DNA of 64,000 bases from Diospyros lotus. Taxonomy: Eukaryota; Streptophyta; Magnoliopsida; Ericales; Ebenaceae. A model generated the notes under the pieces. That model had not been told where the DNA came from. It was given only the letters and a program-made list of their open reading frames with translations, and did no database searches. Shown here in pieces: positions 51,101 through 61,360 of this stretch (the stretch's first letter is position 1; each line of letters starts with the position of its first letter). The stretch is from positions 32,688,753 through 32,752,752 of the forward strand of contig NC_068349.1 of NCBI RefSeq assembly GCF_014633365.1, in the 5' to 3' direction. Both the position numbers and the translations under genes were made by a program.

Positions 51101-54100
51101 GGCTCCTGGGTAGTGCTTGTTCAAATCAGATCTGAAAAACCCCATCGTTTTCAGATCCGATTTCACGGTGAGTTCGTTCCATATCAAATATGATCTCGGT
51201 TCGATTATTCTTTGCAGGTTGTGAGTTGGGTCGAAAGGACTCTAGATCTGGATCCAGCAAGTTGTGGGTCATCTCCCCGAGCAACATGTGGTTGCTTACT
51301 CGCCTGCTGGCCAGCGGTGTGTGAGCTTGCAGGCGGTAGCGCGTGAGGCAGCACGTGGGGGTCGGGGTGCCCTTCTTTTGTTCCAGATCTGATCCTGCAT
51401 CACTCACAGATCTCAGTCCCGAGATCTGTACTGGTAACTTCTGTGGTTTTAAATTCTGTAATTTTTCTTTTCCAGCATCTAGCAGGTCATCGTGTGGGGG
51501 TGGCCATTAGGTTTTGGGGGTTATCCTGTGGTGGTAACCATTGCTTGTTGCTAGAATGTGATTACTTGTGTTAATCTGTGTGATTATTGAAATTGCTAAG
51601 TGCTTGAAAAATCTTTTACTAATTGGTCTTTGATTCTTTGTGAATCTGCTGCCTAAGTTTTTTTTTTAAAAACTTTGTGTCTCCTTGGGTGCATATCTAA
51701 TTCCTTATACTCTTGTGGCTGTTTTTTTTTTTAAAACTGCTTACTGTTTTAAAAATTGTGCCTAGTATATCAGTATTATCCCTCTTTAAAATCTGCCCTT
51801 GATTGAATCTGTTTTGTGCATACACATTGTTTAGGATTCAGTGTGAAAAACTTAGCGTTTTTTGTAGGTTGCACTACTTATTTGTGTCAAGCATATACTT
51901 AGTGAATATGTCCACACATTTTGAATTGGGGGTTTTCAATGGAAAGGGAGATTTTTCTATATGGCAACAAAAAATGAAGGGAATTTTAGTTCAATAAAGA
52001 GTCTCTAAGGCTATAGATGGAAAATATCCCGAGGGTACTAAAGAGGAACTAAAACTTGAAGCTGATAAACTTGCCTATACTTCTATAATCTTGCATCTCT
52101 CTGATTCAGTGTTAAGAAAAGTAGGAAAACTTAACACAACTAAAGAACTTTGGGAAAAATTGGAGAAATTATATGTTAAGAAATCCACCCCTAATAAGCT
52201 TTATTTGCTTGAAAGTTTCTTTAGTTTTAAGATTGACCCCTCTAGGGACCTAGATGACAACTTAGATGTCTTTAACAAGTTGGTTCAAAATATCATAAAT
52301 TGTGGTGAAATGGTGTCGGAGGAATATAAGGCAATTATTTTGTTAAATGCCATTCCTGATACTTATAAATAAGTTAAAAATGCCATTAAGTATGGTAGGG
52401 ACACGTTATCACCTGAAATTGTCATAGATTCTCTTAGGAGTAAGGAATTGGAATTAAGGAGTGAGAGAAAATATGGTGAGGTCCACATGATGAGGGGTAG
52501 AACTAAGAATCAAGAGGAAGGTAGCAAGAAAGGGAAGAGTAGGTCAAAATCCAAAAATCAAGGGAAGGGTACGAAGTGTTATGGTTGTAGGAAAACTGGA
52601 CATTTCATTAAGGATTGTTATGCCAAGAAAGACAAACAAAAGGAAGAAGCCAATGTAGTGACCCCCTATGACCCTAGTGAGGTATATATGCTTCTAGATT
52701 CTAGTGCAAAATTAGTGGGCGAGGACTATGTGTCTGTCATTCCATTTTAGGGAGGGTTGAGTATCCTTATTTCCACCACCTTGAGCAAGGTGGAGATTCC
52801 TACCCTAAGTGGAAGGATTAGAAATATCCTTAGCCTAAGTGGGAGGATGCAGTAGATCCTTAGCCTAAGTGGGAGGATGAGGTAGATCCTAGCCTAGGTG
52901 GAGGATGAATCCTAGCTTAAGTGGGAGGATGAGAGAAATCTTACCCCAAGTGGATGGAGAGCTAGCTCATATTTATGCATTTGTTGCATTTCCTTTGTGG
53001 ATGATATGCATTTGTTGCATGTCCTATGTGGATAATATGTAAGTTCATGCATTTGTTGCTTGTAAGCATTTGTTGCCTATCTTATGCATTTGTTGCATGT
53101 TTATGTTTTTGTTGCATGTTTATTTCATGGGTGGATGATTAGGATTTTGTTGCATGATTAGGCATTTGTTGCTAATACATGCATGTGTTACTTAAATTGT
53201 GCATTTGTTGCTATGTTATGCATTTGTTGCATGTTGCCTGTGTGTGCTGATCTCATTAGGAATCAAGGTGGAGATTGTTGGTTTTGTGTTTCCTAATGAA
53301 ATCCAAGGCTGTGACGATTTTTCGGGTGAATTTTATCTTCATAGGCTTTGGCCTGGGATTGAAGAACCCAAGTCCATCACCACTTTTAGGCAGCCCATTT
53401 TAGAAACCGGGCCACAAGCCCTATTCCCACTTTAGAGGAGAAATGGGCCTTAGCCCATTTGCTCAAGTAGGGGGAAGCCTACTATTCTGAGCCCAAAAGC
53501 CCATTATCTCCTAAGCTCTAAGCCCACATATAAAAGGCCCATGTGCGGCCCATTTCCTTGGTGTTTCTCTCTCTCTATCTCGGTCGAACCCTAGCTCCTC
53601 TCTCTCTCATATCTCCTTGCTTGGCCGATTGCTTCCTTCGTGGTTTCCTTTCGTGGATGATCTTCCATGGCTCCGTTTCCATCTCGGTCCGATGCCTCTT
53701 TCCATGTTGAGAGGCTGCATCTTTTCTTGTTGATTTTGGTCGATTTTCTATTGATGCGCATGCCCTATTTAGGGGTTTTCAATCATCCATTTTCGGTAAG
53801 CTTTTCTCTTTGCTTTGTGCTTTACATCCTCTGTCTTTGCAACCGATCTATCTTCCGTGGTAACCTACCTTGTGTGGCTTTGATCGATTGGGTGAGAGAG
53901 GGCTTCGTTTGTGTTCGGCTGCGAGGTGTTGGGGCTTTCTGGGTTTTCGGTTTGAGGGCTGGTTTGAGGGTTTTGTTGTGGCTTGTGGTTCCTATTTGTT
54001 GGCGTTATCAAAGTGGTGAATGGACTCACAGATCTAAGCCTTGAACGTTATTTAAACAGGGAGTTTTTACTTCGTGTTCATCTTCTTGTTGCTGTTATCA

Positions 54101-57100
54101 GTACTTTGTGTATTATTTTTTATATTCGATTAAATCTGGTTCGATGTTATTGCACTAACCCTATTGTTTTGTAGAGATTTTTCTGCAACATGAACCTATG
54201 GAACTCAAAAGCCTTCTATTTTAATAAATAAAACAGTTACTGTATATTATAAAAAGCAACTCCAAAAGAAATCCACAAAATCCTAGAATTCGTTTAGAGA
54301 TGAATCAATGTCACTTGAACTCCTACTATAAAAAAAAAAAAAAATCCTAGAATTCGTTCAGAGATGGATCAATCCACAAGATTTTTCTTTCAAACTAAAA
54401 ATGGGGCTTCAATTGCAAAAAAAGTCATTCTGTGAACAGGCATCATCAAGTAAGGCCCAAAGGCTCTAAACATTTTCAGGGTGCATGCAAAATGCCCAAA
54501 ACAGATCTGTCAATTGAAGTCAATAACTCTCTAACCATGAAAGTGAATGAGAAGACGATTAATCAATTCTCCATCTTTCTCACATAGGCAACATAAATCA
54601 ACATGACTTCACCTAATCTTAAGTAGATTATCAATGATAATGAACCTTGCCTGCACAGCTGTCCAAACAGAAAATGCACACCATATGAGGATGAAAAACC
54701 AACAGGCCTTTCCAAGAGACGAAGCAATCCAGTGTCCATCAATTTGCAATAAGAATTCAGATTAAAACAACCTGACCTGTGTTGCTATTGCAAAGAATCA
54801 TTTCCTACTTGGTTGGAGCATGGAATGCAAAGTACACAAGTCCCCAACCCCAATTTGAAATCATTCAGACTCATGTTTGCACACTCCTGGCTTTTAGCTT
54901 TGAGATAACCCTAACTATGCTCATTTATTCTGCACCACCCTTGCAAGGGCCAGTAAATCAACTTTTAGCAATCTCCATGCAACAGGTGACTCCAGAAACA
55001 AACTCTCTCCTCAGTCCCCTCCTCAAAGAGATAATGGCTCCTGGAATTCACATACCTAGAGTGGATTCCTTTCCAAGGGAATTAAACCTCTAGCCATGAC
55101 CCACTCCCATGAACAAGCACGCTTAGTCATAATCAAATCTTGCCCCCCTCCCCTGGGGCGAAAGAATCTTACACAGCTTATAAATTAAAAACCACTTCCT
55201 AACGAGAGAATGATTTAAAATCTGAGACCTTTTAGAGGGATGCAGAAGCTTTGTCAGTCACCACTCACCAAGGAACTCATAATCTGATCCCTACAGGAAG
55301 AAGTGCCCTTTTAACACCTTTTAGTTGTGGAAACAAAGCCTGCTTTTTACTAGAAATTTTTTTCATAAAAGCACAGAAAACTGAAAAAAGTGTTAAAATG
55401 AAAAAAAAAATATTAATTGCACACATGAATGTTAAAATTTACTAATATTAATTTTATAATATAAAAAGATAAAAAATATAAATAAATAGCAACATTGATT
55501 GACGATAATTATTTATTATATGATAATATTATACATCTAAAATTGATTATTAATCAATAAAATTAATAATAATATCAAAATATTATTATTATAAATAATC
55601 AAAACAGTAATAATTATAACAATTGATAAACAATAAATAGTCAAATATCATTAATAACAACCACACCAATATTATAATATTTAAAGAACAAATAAAAACT
55701 ATAGTCAATATCATTAATGATTGTAGTGGTGTCCATATTTTTCACAAAACTGGTTTATTGTTTGGTTTTGGTTTGGGTTTGTGATGCAAAAAACCGTAAA
55801 CCAAACTGTAAACCATATTACATATTATGTTATGTAATATGTATTATACATTATACATAATATAAATATTATATTTTATACATTATATATAACATATATC
55901 ACATATTATATTTATAACATATATCATATATTATATTTTTAATATAATATAATATACAATATAAAGTTCTAAACTAATTAAAAAAAATAAAAAGATGGAT
56001 CTTTGTAAAAAATAGGGATCTGCTGCAGATGCTATGTTCACCTGTATCTGTTACAGTATCAGGTTCAAGAAAATAAGTACTAAATAGAAGCAATGGCCAA
56101 AAAAAAAAAAAAAATGTGTAATATAGAAATTTTTATTAATCAATTGGAATAGAAACAATTAAACAAGGCAGCAATGGCTGCAGGATTAAGAATTTGGTAA
56201 TTGGTTTCTATTAGTGACAACTCAAGTTTATAAAAATATGAAACTCTTATTTTGCTCAAAATGTGGTTTGAACCAATCCAAAGCCAAACTGTCCAAGATG
56301 AGGCAAAGGGGAAATCTAAAAATTGGCAGGGACCATAAAAGGATATATGACACACACAAAGTGGCATAATGATTTAGCAATTAAGCTACAGACCATTCTC
56401 ATGACTTTGAACATAAAACTGAATCCAGACCTTTTCTGAAATGAAACAAAATTTGTTAAAACAGTTCCCTATCACCAATGGGCATCTCATCCAGCTCCCA
56501 CATCTGTAGGCTATCCTCACATAGCAACTATAGCAAAATCCTCCACAACTCATAAAGACCTTTAAAACCCATATGAACTCATCATCCAACACCTCAAAGG
56601 GAAAGCAACTAAGAAGGATCCCACCACAACATCCTCCTTGCATATGATCCTTGTGTCATAAAATAAGAATCCCATCTGCACTCCATATTTCCCCTAATGC
56701 TCACAAGTCTTCCCTCTTAGTCAACTAAAAAAGAAAATATATCAGACACCCACTCCAAGTAAAGTTTCAGCAACAAGCTTATCAAGCACATTCTAACCCT
56801 CCATACTCCAACTAATAGTGTTGATGATTATAGAGGAATAGCAAACAGTTCCCTCCTATTCGTACTCCCTCCCTAAAATGCACTATCAATTCCTCAACTC
56901 ACTTGACTGGTTCTTGACCTGGGCTTCTTTGCAGTTTCCTAGCTGAGGACCAAGAAAGCCCACTGACATAGCAGTTGCGAAGAAGTGCATGATATCTAAC
57001 CTTGCTCGTCCAAGTGGACACCTATAAACTGAAACTCTTTGGCACGTTTGGTAGCCGGGTTCAAGCTTGGTAATACAGGACATGGGTGTAATGCAGTGGT

Positions 57101-59691
57101 TGGTATGCAAAAAGGACCAGGATTAGCTAATCCTCAGGTAACTTTATCCCATGGGCATGGGATAAAATTGTCCTGCCCTCCCCTGGGATTGTTTAATCCT
57201 GATGCATTGTTTGAGGTAAGACAAGATTTCTGGAAAAAATTCCCCATGTTGTTTCAGCACAGACTGCACAGTGATATGTAATGGGCAGTTTACATAGCAA
57301 AAGTGACAGTTTGGTAGTTTGCTTACACATAAATGTGCAGTCTGGAAATTTTACTTTTTTGGATAAAGTAATACCTCATTCAAGCCAAACAAGAGTTAGT
57401 ATTACCTTGAGTAATACCTCCTACATTGTATAACATTATTTTATCCCATCACTAGTTTATCCCATCACAAATTAATACTGGTTGCAAACGACCCGTTAAG
57501 AGTGTTAGGAACTGAAGTGGAAATGTGATCCATGTCCTTCCCATGGGACAAACCACCTTCCACCACTTCTTCATTTGACTCCAACATAGCCACCTAATAA
57601 CAAATTACTAATCCTTCTGACATCTCATGCTCCAGCAACCCAAGAGCTCTTGTACTAATCGACCGGCTACATCTGACTCCTCGAAGGTTGTTAACACCCA
57701 GCCCATGTCCACTATTCCTCTCTAACAACAATGGCCCAATGTCGGTCAGCACCTATCACCACCCCATGGGAAGAAATAGCCAATGTCCCCGTAATCCATT
57801 CATAAATACCCAACAACTGCATCTTCATGTTCGCTAATCAACACGACCCCTGAAGACAAGGAACCGTCATTCACAAGCATATACCCTTTCCATGCACTCC
57901 CCTCTAGGAAAAAGAATGCACAACATGACCAGCCAGATAACTTGTCAATTGGAAACCAACACCTATACCCCCTCCCCCCCCCCCCCCCCAAAAAAAAAAA
58001 AAGGAAAAGAAAACAAAACGAAAATAACCTTTGTCCATCTCCAACATATTTTTCCATTCAAGTTCTATCACAATAACTATAGCAGAGGGATTGGATCCTA
58101 GTATCACAACCAGAGGGCTAATAGTATGCCATGGGCGTTCTCTAGGTTCTTGCAAGTTTACCGATCCAATGACTAAGAATGCATGTGCGCTCCTATCCAA
58201 ATGTCTTGTTTAAATAGTCATATGCTTGTTGCCTAGGGAAAAAGGCTAGCGTTACATGGGTAAGCGAGGCGCGACACAAAGGCATGCCCTAGGCCTGTGC
58301 CAATGTGGTATCAAATTGATGCTTAGTGGTAGCATGGAGGTGTGCACCAAGAAATCTTGGGTTAAGGTGTTGACAAGTACGTAGGGTGCATCGGGTGGCT
58401 ACAATAGGAGACGACACAAATTGGAGGTAATAACATGCGAAGTACCCTTGAGGTAAGGGAGTAGGCAATGGTTCACTTAGGAGATGGTGATGCGCCAAAC
58501 CCTCTGTGGGAATGGAGAAGGCAGGGGTCACCGTGCATCGAGGGCACTGTGAAATTGGGTGGGGGAGAGAATGTCATGACCCATGATTCCTAGTGCCGAG
58601 GGCCAACAATACTCCATGGGTTTTCTCCAGGTTATTGCAGGTTTACTAATCAAATGACTATCAATGCAGATGTGCTTTGATTCAGATGCCTTGTTTAAAG
58701 AGTCATAAGCTTGTTGCCCAAGAAAAAGGACTGCCTTGCATGGGCATGGGAGGCGTTGCATGGGGGCATGCACCAAGCCTGTACACTAGCCACTCATTTG
58801 GAGCTCAATTTAAGCTAATTACTAGATCAAGTTTTATATTGTGATTGACTGATTTTGTGAAAATATGATCGCCAAAAGATAAAAATGTTGAGGAATTGTA
58901 TCTCTTCTTGTGATTTCACTGAGATAACAGTAAATTCGCTGGTGTAAAGATGAGAGGCAAATTGAATACCACTATTACAGAATGCAAGTGTGATAAGCAT
59001 GTTCTGATGCTTTCAAAGAATTACTCAAATGAGGGAATGCACTAAAGAGTAATGAATCATGAACAGAGGTCTAAAACTACTGGGGAAGGAAAACTGCATA
59101 GAGGCATTGTGATAGGATAACAATAAAGCTTTGATGAGGAGTAATCATCACATCTGTCCATTGGTTATTATTCTTTCTTTCCTTTTCTTGGAAAGCAAAT
59201 CTATTGACTTAAGTGTGCTGGAGATAGAAAAACAGTGCATACAGGGATTCAATGCTGTCCTTGATTTGCCGAAGACGGTCATCATCCTTCCCATAACCTG
59301 CAGGGAAAAATGGCATGGAAGTATTAACATAAATAACTAAATACCTTATGGAAGCATTAACATAAATAACTAATAAAGGTATTGTCACAGGATAGGATCT
59401 GTCAATTTCATCGGAAAAGTTTCTTACTTGCTAGACATGGGAGTCGAGACAATTCCTTCAGATTATTAGATGACTCCTGTGCCATCTGCTCTTTCAGAAT
59501 AAGGTCTAATTCTATTTCAGCTTCTTCAAGCTCCTACAATGAACTCAAGTTGAATTTCTTAGCAAAGAAAGTCGAGATTTCATAGTATAAAGATTTTCAC
59601 CAGGAATACCAAGGCTTACCGTAACCTTTTGGTCTATTTTGTTTGAGAAGAAATCAAAGTAAGACTGAACAGAAGTTAAATTGGCAAGGAC
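45183..59691 (-). CDS. charged coiled-coil protein, C-terminal seven exons (5' part outside window)
   Basis: Exons: 59691-59620, 59533-59428, 59297-59243, 49766-49638, 49532-49415, 46794-46712, 45603-45183. Phases agree at every junction, giving 327 residues before TAA. The first part reads SVQSYFDFFSNKIDQKV and ELEEAEIELDLILKEQMAQE. The middle is a highly charged helix likely to form a coiled coil, with EKSKLREEILARRQKKLL, AELLQELDRERATEVEKE and RELRHHLDMEKEK. The tail is Ser/Gly/Arg-rich (RPRERYRERDSGRPSNE, then GSRPFSGQVPTILQSRDR) and ends RREGKWERKH. The tail suggests a nuclear protein, by inference. I do not recognise the family. The 9.5-kb intron (49767-59242) contains several transposons. 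The intron after 49415 has a GC donor. Upstream exons should lie beyond the right edge or past the Copia element. Confidence 0.85.
48089..48145 (+). repeat. retroposon 3'-tail motif, copy 2
   Basis: AGAATTCATGTAGCCGATCC followed by AAGTAGTGGGATTAAGGCTT and a T/G-rich GTTGTTTTTG end. It is the same motif as at 38571 and, inverted, 60262. It sits in an intron of the minus-strand gene. Confidence 0.6.
49069..49210. repeat. perfect 142-bp palindrome
   Basis: Two 71-base arms are exact reverse complements with no spacer, centred on CCTAGG (49139/49140). The arms include CTCATGCATTGATATGCGCA and a 7-base T/A run. It lies inside the intron between exons 49532-49415 and 46794-46712. Base pairing ends abruptly at both outer edges. 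Confidence 0.97.
50180..51079 (+). repeat. 5' LTR of the non-autonomous Copia element
   Basis: 900 bp, TGTTGGTTTTG...CGCAACA. A TATA-like ACATATAAAAGG lies near 50430, followed by a C/T-rich leader. A 113-codon open frame (50556-50897) recurs in the 3' LTR and is treated as chance. Confidence 0.95.
51908..52750 (+). pseudogene. Copia-type gag with two in-frame stops
   Basis: One frame from ATG at 51908 carries TAA stops at 51995 and 52370 but no frameshift. It opens MSTHFELGVFNGKGDFSIWQ and continues with a Gag (UBN2-type) region including TKELWEKLEKLYVKKS and LYLLESFFSFKI. The C-terminal part is basic and ends in a CCHC zinc knuckle CYGCRKTGHFIKDC (about 52578-52619). The frame ends at TAG 52748 with no fusion to pol. 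The protein would package RNA into virus-like particles in an intact element. This copy would need an outside source of all enzymes. Confidence 0.9.
52801..52970 (+). repeat. 30-bp tandem repeat in the Copia element
   Basis: About six units of TAGCCTAAGTGGGAGGATG plus a GTAGATCCT-like end start at 52801, 52831, 52861, 52890, 52913 and about 52942. The first three keep an exact 30-bp step. It follows the gag stop. Confidence 0.9.
52975..53240 (+). repeat. GCATTTGTTGC repeat cluster in the Copia element
   Basis: About eleven copies of GCATTTGTTGC(ATG) and close variants occur with steps of roughly 17-38 bases. They fill the space between the 30-bp array and the polypurine tract, where pol would normally be. 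Confidence 0.92.
53276..54190 (+). repeat. 3' LTR of the non-autonomous Copia element
   Basis: 915 bp, very similar to the 5' LTR. It has a 13-base insertion near 53622 (GCTTGGCCGATTG-like) and scattered single-base changes, followed by the TGAAC target copy. Confidence 0.95.
54480..54720 (-). pseudogene. LINE fragment (zinc-binding region after reverse transcriptase)
   Basis: On the minus strand the frame reads AVQARFIIIDNLLKIR, then, after one stop, SHVDLCCLCEKDGELINRLL. This matches the zf-RVT domain found at the C-terminus of plant L1-type LINE polyproteins (a W/F.A....I.T.D.L pattern, then C.LC...E...HL). Only this short part is recognisable. Flanking DNA up to about 55100 may be more of the same element but is too decayed to say. 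Confidence 0.6.
55440..55990. other. very AT-rich intronic DNA
   Basis: Runs of TATTATA/ATTATAA-like words with no coding potential. A GGTTTTGGTTTGGG...CCGTAAACCAAAC stretch at 55755-55820 resembles decayed hAT subterminal sequence, without identifiable ends. Confidence 0.4.
57041..57494. mobile_element. Harbinger-like MITE
   Basis: The left end GGCACGTTTGGTAGCC and the reverse complement of the right end, GGGTCGTTTGCAACC, form an imperfect terminal inverted repeat. Its core is CGTTTG, as in PIF/Harbinger (Tourist-type) MITEs. Subterminal inverted words (GGTAATAC/GTATTACC, TTATCCCATG/ATGGGATAA) support the call. Length is 454 bp with no gene. The 3-bp target site (TTT/GTT) is not clean. Confidence 0.65.
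57968..58003. repeat. poly(C)-poly(A) tract
   Basis: About 18 C residues run directly into about 13 A residues. It creates a glycine run in the minus-strand frame, which is not a gene. Length is uncertain for technical reasons. Confidence 0.85.
58106..58300 (+). repeat. 190-bp direct repeat, copy A
   Basis: It shares an ordered series of words with 58597-58787, including GCCATGGGCGTTCTC/TCCATGGGTTTTCTC, GTTTACNNATCNAATGACTA, ATGCCTTGTTTAAANAGTCA and GCTTGTTGCC. It lies in the large intron of the minus-strand gene. Confidence 0.8.
58597..58787 (+). repeat. 190-bp direct repeat, copy B
   Basis: Second copy of the segment at 58106-58300, about 490 bases downstream in the same orientation. Its 3' end also matches GGCGNNGCATGGGGGCATGC-like words. 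The intervening 58310-58590 is G-rich and non-coding. Confidence 0.8.
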
Positions 59692-59753
59692 CTGACAAAG
59701 AACAATAGAAATTACCAAATAGGTACAATACCTCAAGGAAAAGGACAATCAAC

Positions 59754-59755
<2 letters not shown>

Positions 59756-59788
<33 letters not shown>
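59756..59788. repeat. (GA)n microsatellite
   Basis: About 15 GA units in an intron of the minus-strand gene. Confidence 0.9.
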
Positions 59789-59790
<2 letters not shown>

Positions 59791-60261
59791 TGAGGTTGCA
59801 GAAATTTATACCAATTTGTATTTTCTTTTGTACACGTACAAAATTAGTTCTCAGAAATCTAAACAACATATAAGTCATCTTATTTTCCTACATAATTCTT
59901 TCATAATAAAATAAAAAAGTCAAAGGAATGCACTGAACAATGTTGATTAATTATTTGAAGTAAATGACGAAATAGAGAGCAAGAAAACCACACTACCTTT
60001 GTATTCTCTTAATTTTAAATATATTCTAGAAAGGAAAGTTCTCACATGTATGATTGAAGTCATTATGATCCATTTTACTTAAGTTAAAAACACTCAAACA
60101 GGCCATTCTTAGTTCTTAGGTTTTGAGACTAGAAAATATCATAGTATATACATTTTTTGAAATTTGTCATTCTTGGCACTTGGCAACAAAATGGTCTACC
60201 GGATAGGTCAAGGTCACACCTTAGATATGCTTGCTCACAGAAAGCACAAGCTACAAAACAA

Positions 60262-60312
60262 TAACACCAGGCCTTAATCCCACTAGGTGGGGTTGGCAAC
60301 ATGAATTCTATT
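60262..60312 (-). repeat. retroposon 3'-tail motif, copy 3
   Basis: Read on the minus strand: GAATTCATGTTGCCAACCCC, then ACCTAGTGGGATTAAGGCCT and a GTGTTATTGTTTTG end. It is the same motif as at 38571 and 48089. Confidence 0.6.
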
Positions 60313-60643
60313 CGGCAATCAGTTAGATGGTGCAAGATAACTTCCCAATTTATTATTAGATGCTGTGAAAGTTACTGTAGCTTATATTTGTAACTAAGCC
60401 TTCGAAGCCAGCCCATCCTTGCCCACAAAAATAATGGACTCAGAAAAACTTCATTAGGCATTTTCAAGAAATGCACTTCATATTGAGTCCGGATGCTTGG
60501 TGTTTAAATGCACAAGCTCCAGACCCATGCCTCTAGACCCAGCCATGAAGCACCACAATACTTTAGACCCTTCATATGTCAGGGTCTAGACCCTTCATAA
60601 TTTTGCTCAAAGAAGCACCACAATACTTTATTATTATTATTAT

Positions 60644-60822
60644 TGTTAGAATTAGTATATTATGTATAGTGTTGTATGTTGAGTTATATGGTTATAATCT
60701 AGGGCTAATCTTATATTAGAGCCCATGGCCTATTGTATTTGTATATATAGGTGTATAATCTATGAGTTTAATTAAGTAGTATATACATATTAAAAGCTAG
60801 GGTTTTCTTCCTAAGCTTCACA
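60644..60822 (+). repeat. 5' LTR of the right-hand Copia element
   Basis: 179 bp, TG...CA, with a TATA-like TGTATATATAGG near 60740. The call rests on these ends and the adjacent primer-binding site; the matching 3' LTR is outside the window. Confidence 0.75.
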
Positions 60823-60835
60823 TGGTATCAGAGCC
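60823..60835 (+). promoter_or_regulatory. primer-binding site of the right-hand Copia element
   Basis: TGGTATCAGAGCC directly follows the LTR and matches the initiator methionine tRNA 3' end. Confidence 0.9.
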
Positions 60836-61360
60836 AAAATACGAACCCTAGCAGCCACCATACAAACCCTAGCCACCGTTGCTGCAGTCGTCGCTGCCCA
60901 CATTGCCGACGACCATCATCGTCGCCGCTCACGCACACCGCCATCATTGTGCTTGAGCTATTGGTCTGCAGTGGGTCTTCACCGTTCGGCCACTGATCAC
61001 GCACACCGCCACCACCGTTGCGTTCATCGGCCTTTGATCTGTTGACCCCTGGAGGATCATCGCCGTTGCCGCTGCCACACGCCGCCTCTCTCGCACTGTT
61101 CATAGAGACTTTTTTTTGCTTCGATCTCTCTCCAGTGCTCCGATCGCGACGCCGTCTTCACCATTGGACTCGCCTCCTTCAGTCCATCCCAGTCCCAGTG
61201 GTTTCGTCGCCATCCGCTGCCGCCGGTCACCGGCATCCGTCGTCGGCCGTCTCCAGCGTGCCTCATTCTCTATGCTGGATCATCCAGCCTCTTTGTTTGG
61301 CTATTTTTAACCCATTTTGTTTCAGATTTGTTGATCATGTAGGGCTCCCTTTTGTCTAAC

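Larger units (their letters stand above)
50180..54190 (+). mobile_element. non-autonomous Ty1/Copia-type LTR retrotransposon
   Basis: The 5' LTR (50180-51079) and 3' LTR (53276-54190) both run TGTTGG...CAACA. A perfect 5-bp target duplication TGAAC flanks the element (50175-50179 and 54191-54195). The primer-binding site is TGGTATCAGAGC at 51082, and the polypurine tract AAGGTGGAGA lies just before the 3' LTR. The interior holds only a Gag frame with two stops, followed by two blocks of tandem repeats. No protease, integrase or reverse transcriptase is present. The LTRs are nearly identical apart from scattered changes and a 13-base indel, so the insertion is fairly recent. It lies in sense opposition inside the 9.5-kb intron of the minus-strand gene. 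Confidence 0.95.

Noticed and set aside
52975..53240. CRISPR-like array
   Set aside because: The repeats are 11 bases with irregular, related spacers inside a plant retrotransposon. There are no cas genes and the genome is eukaryotic.
57800..58200. Minus-strand frames with a glycine run and phenylalanine-rich stretch
   Set aside because: They are created by the poly(C)-poly(A) tract and are low-complexity artefacts.
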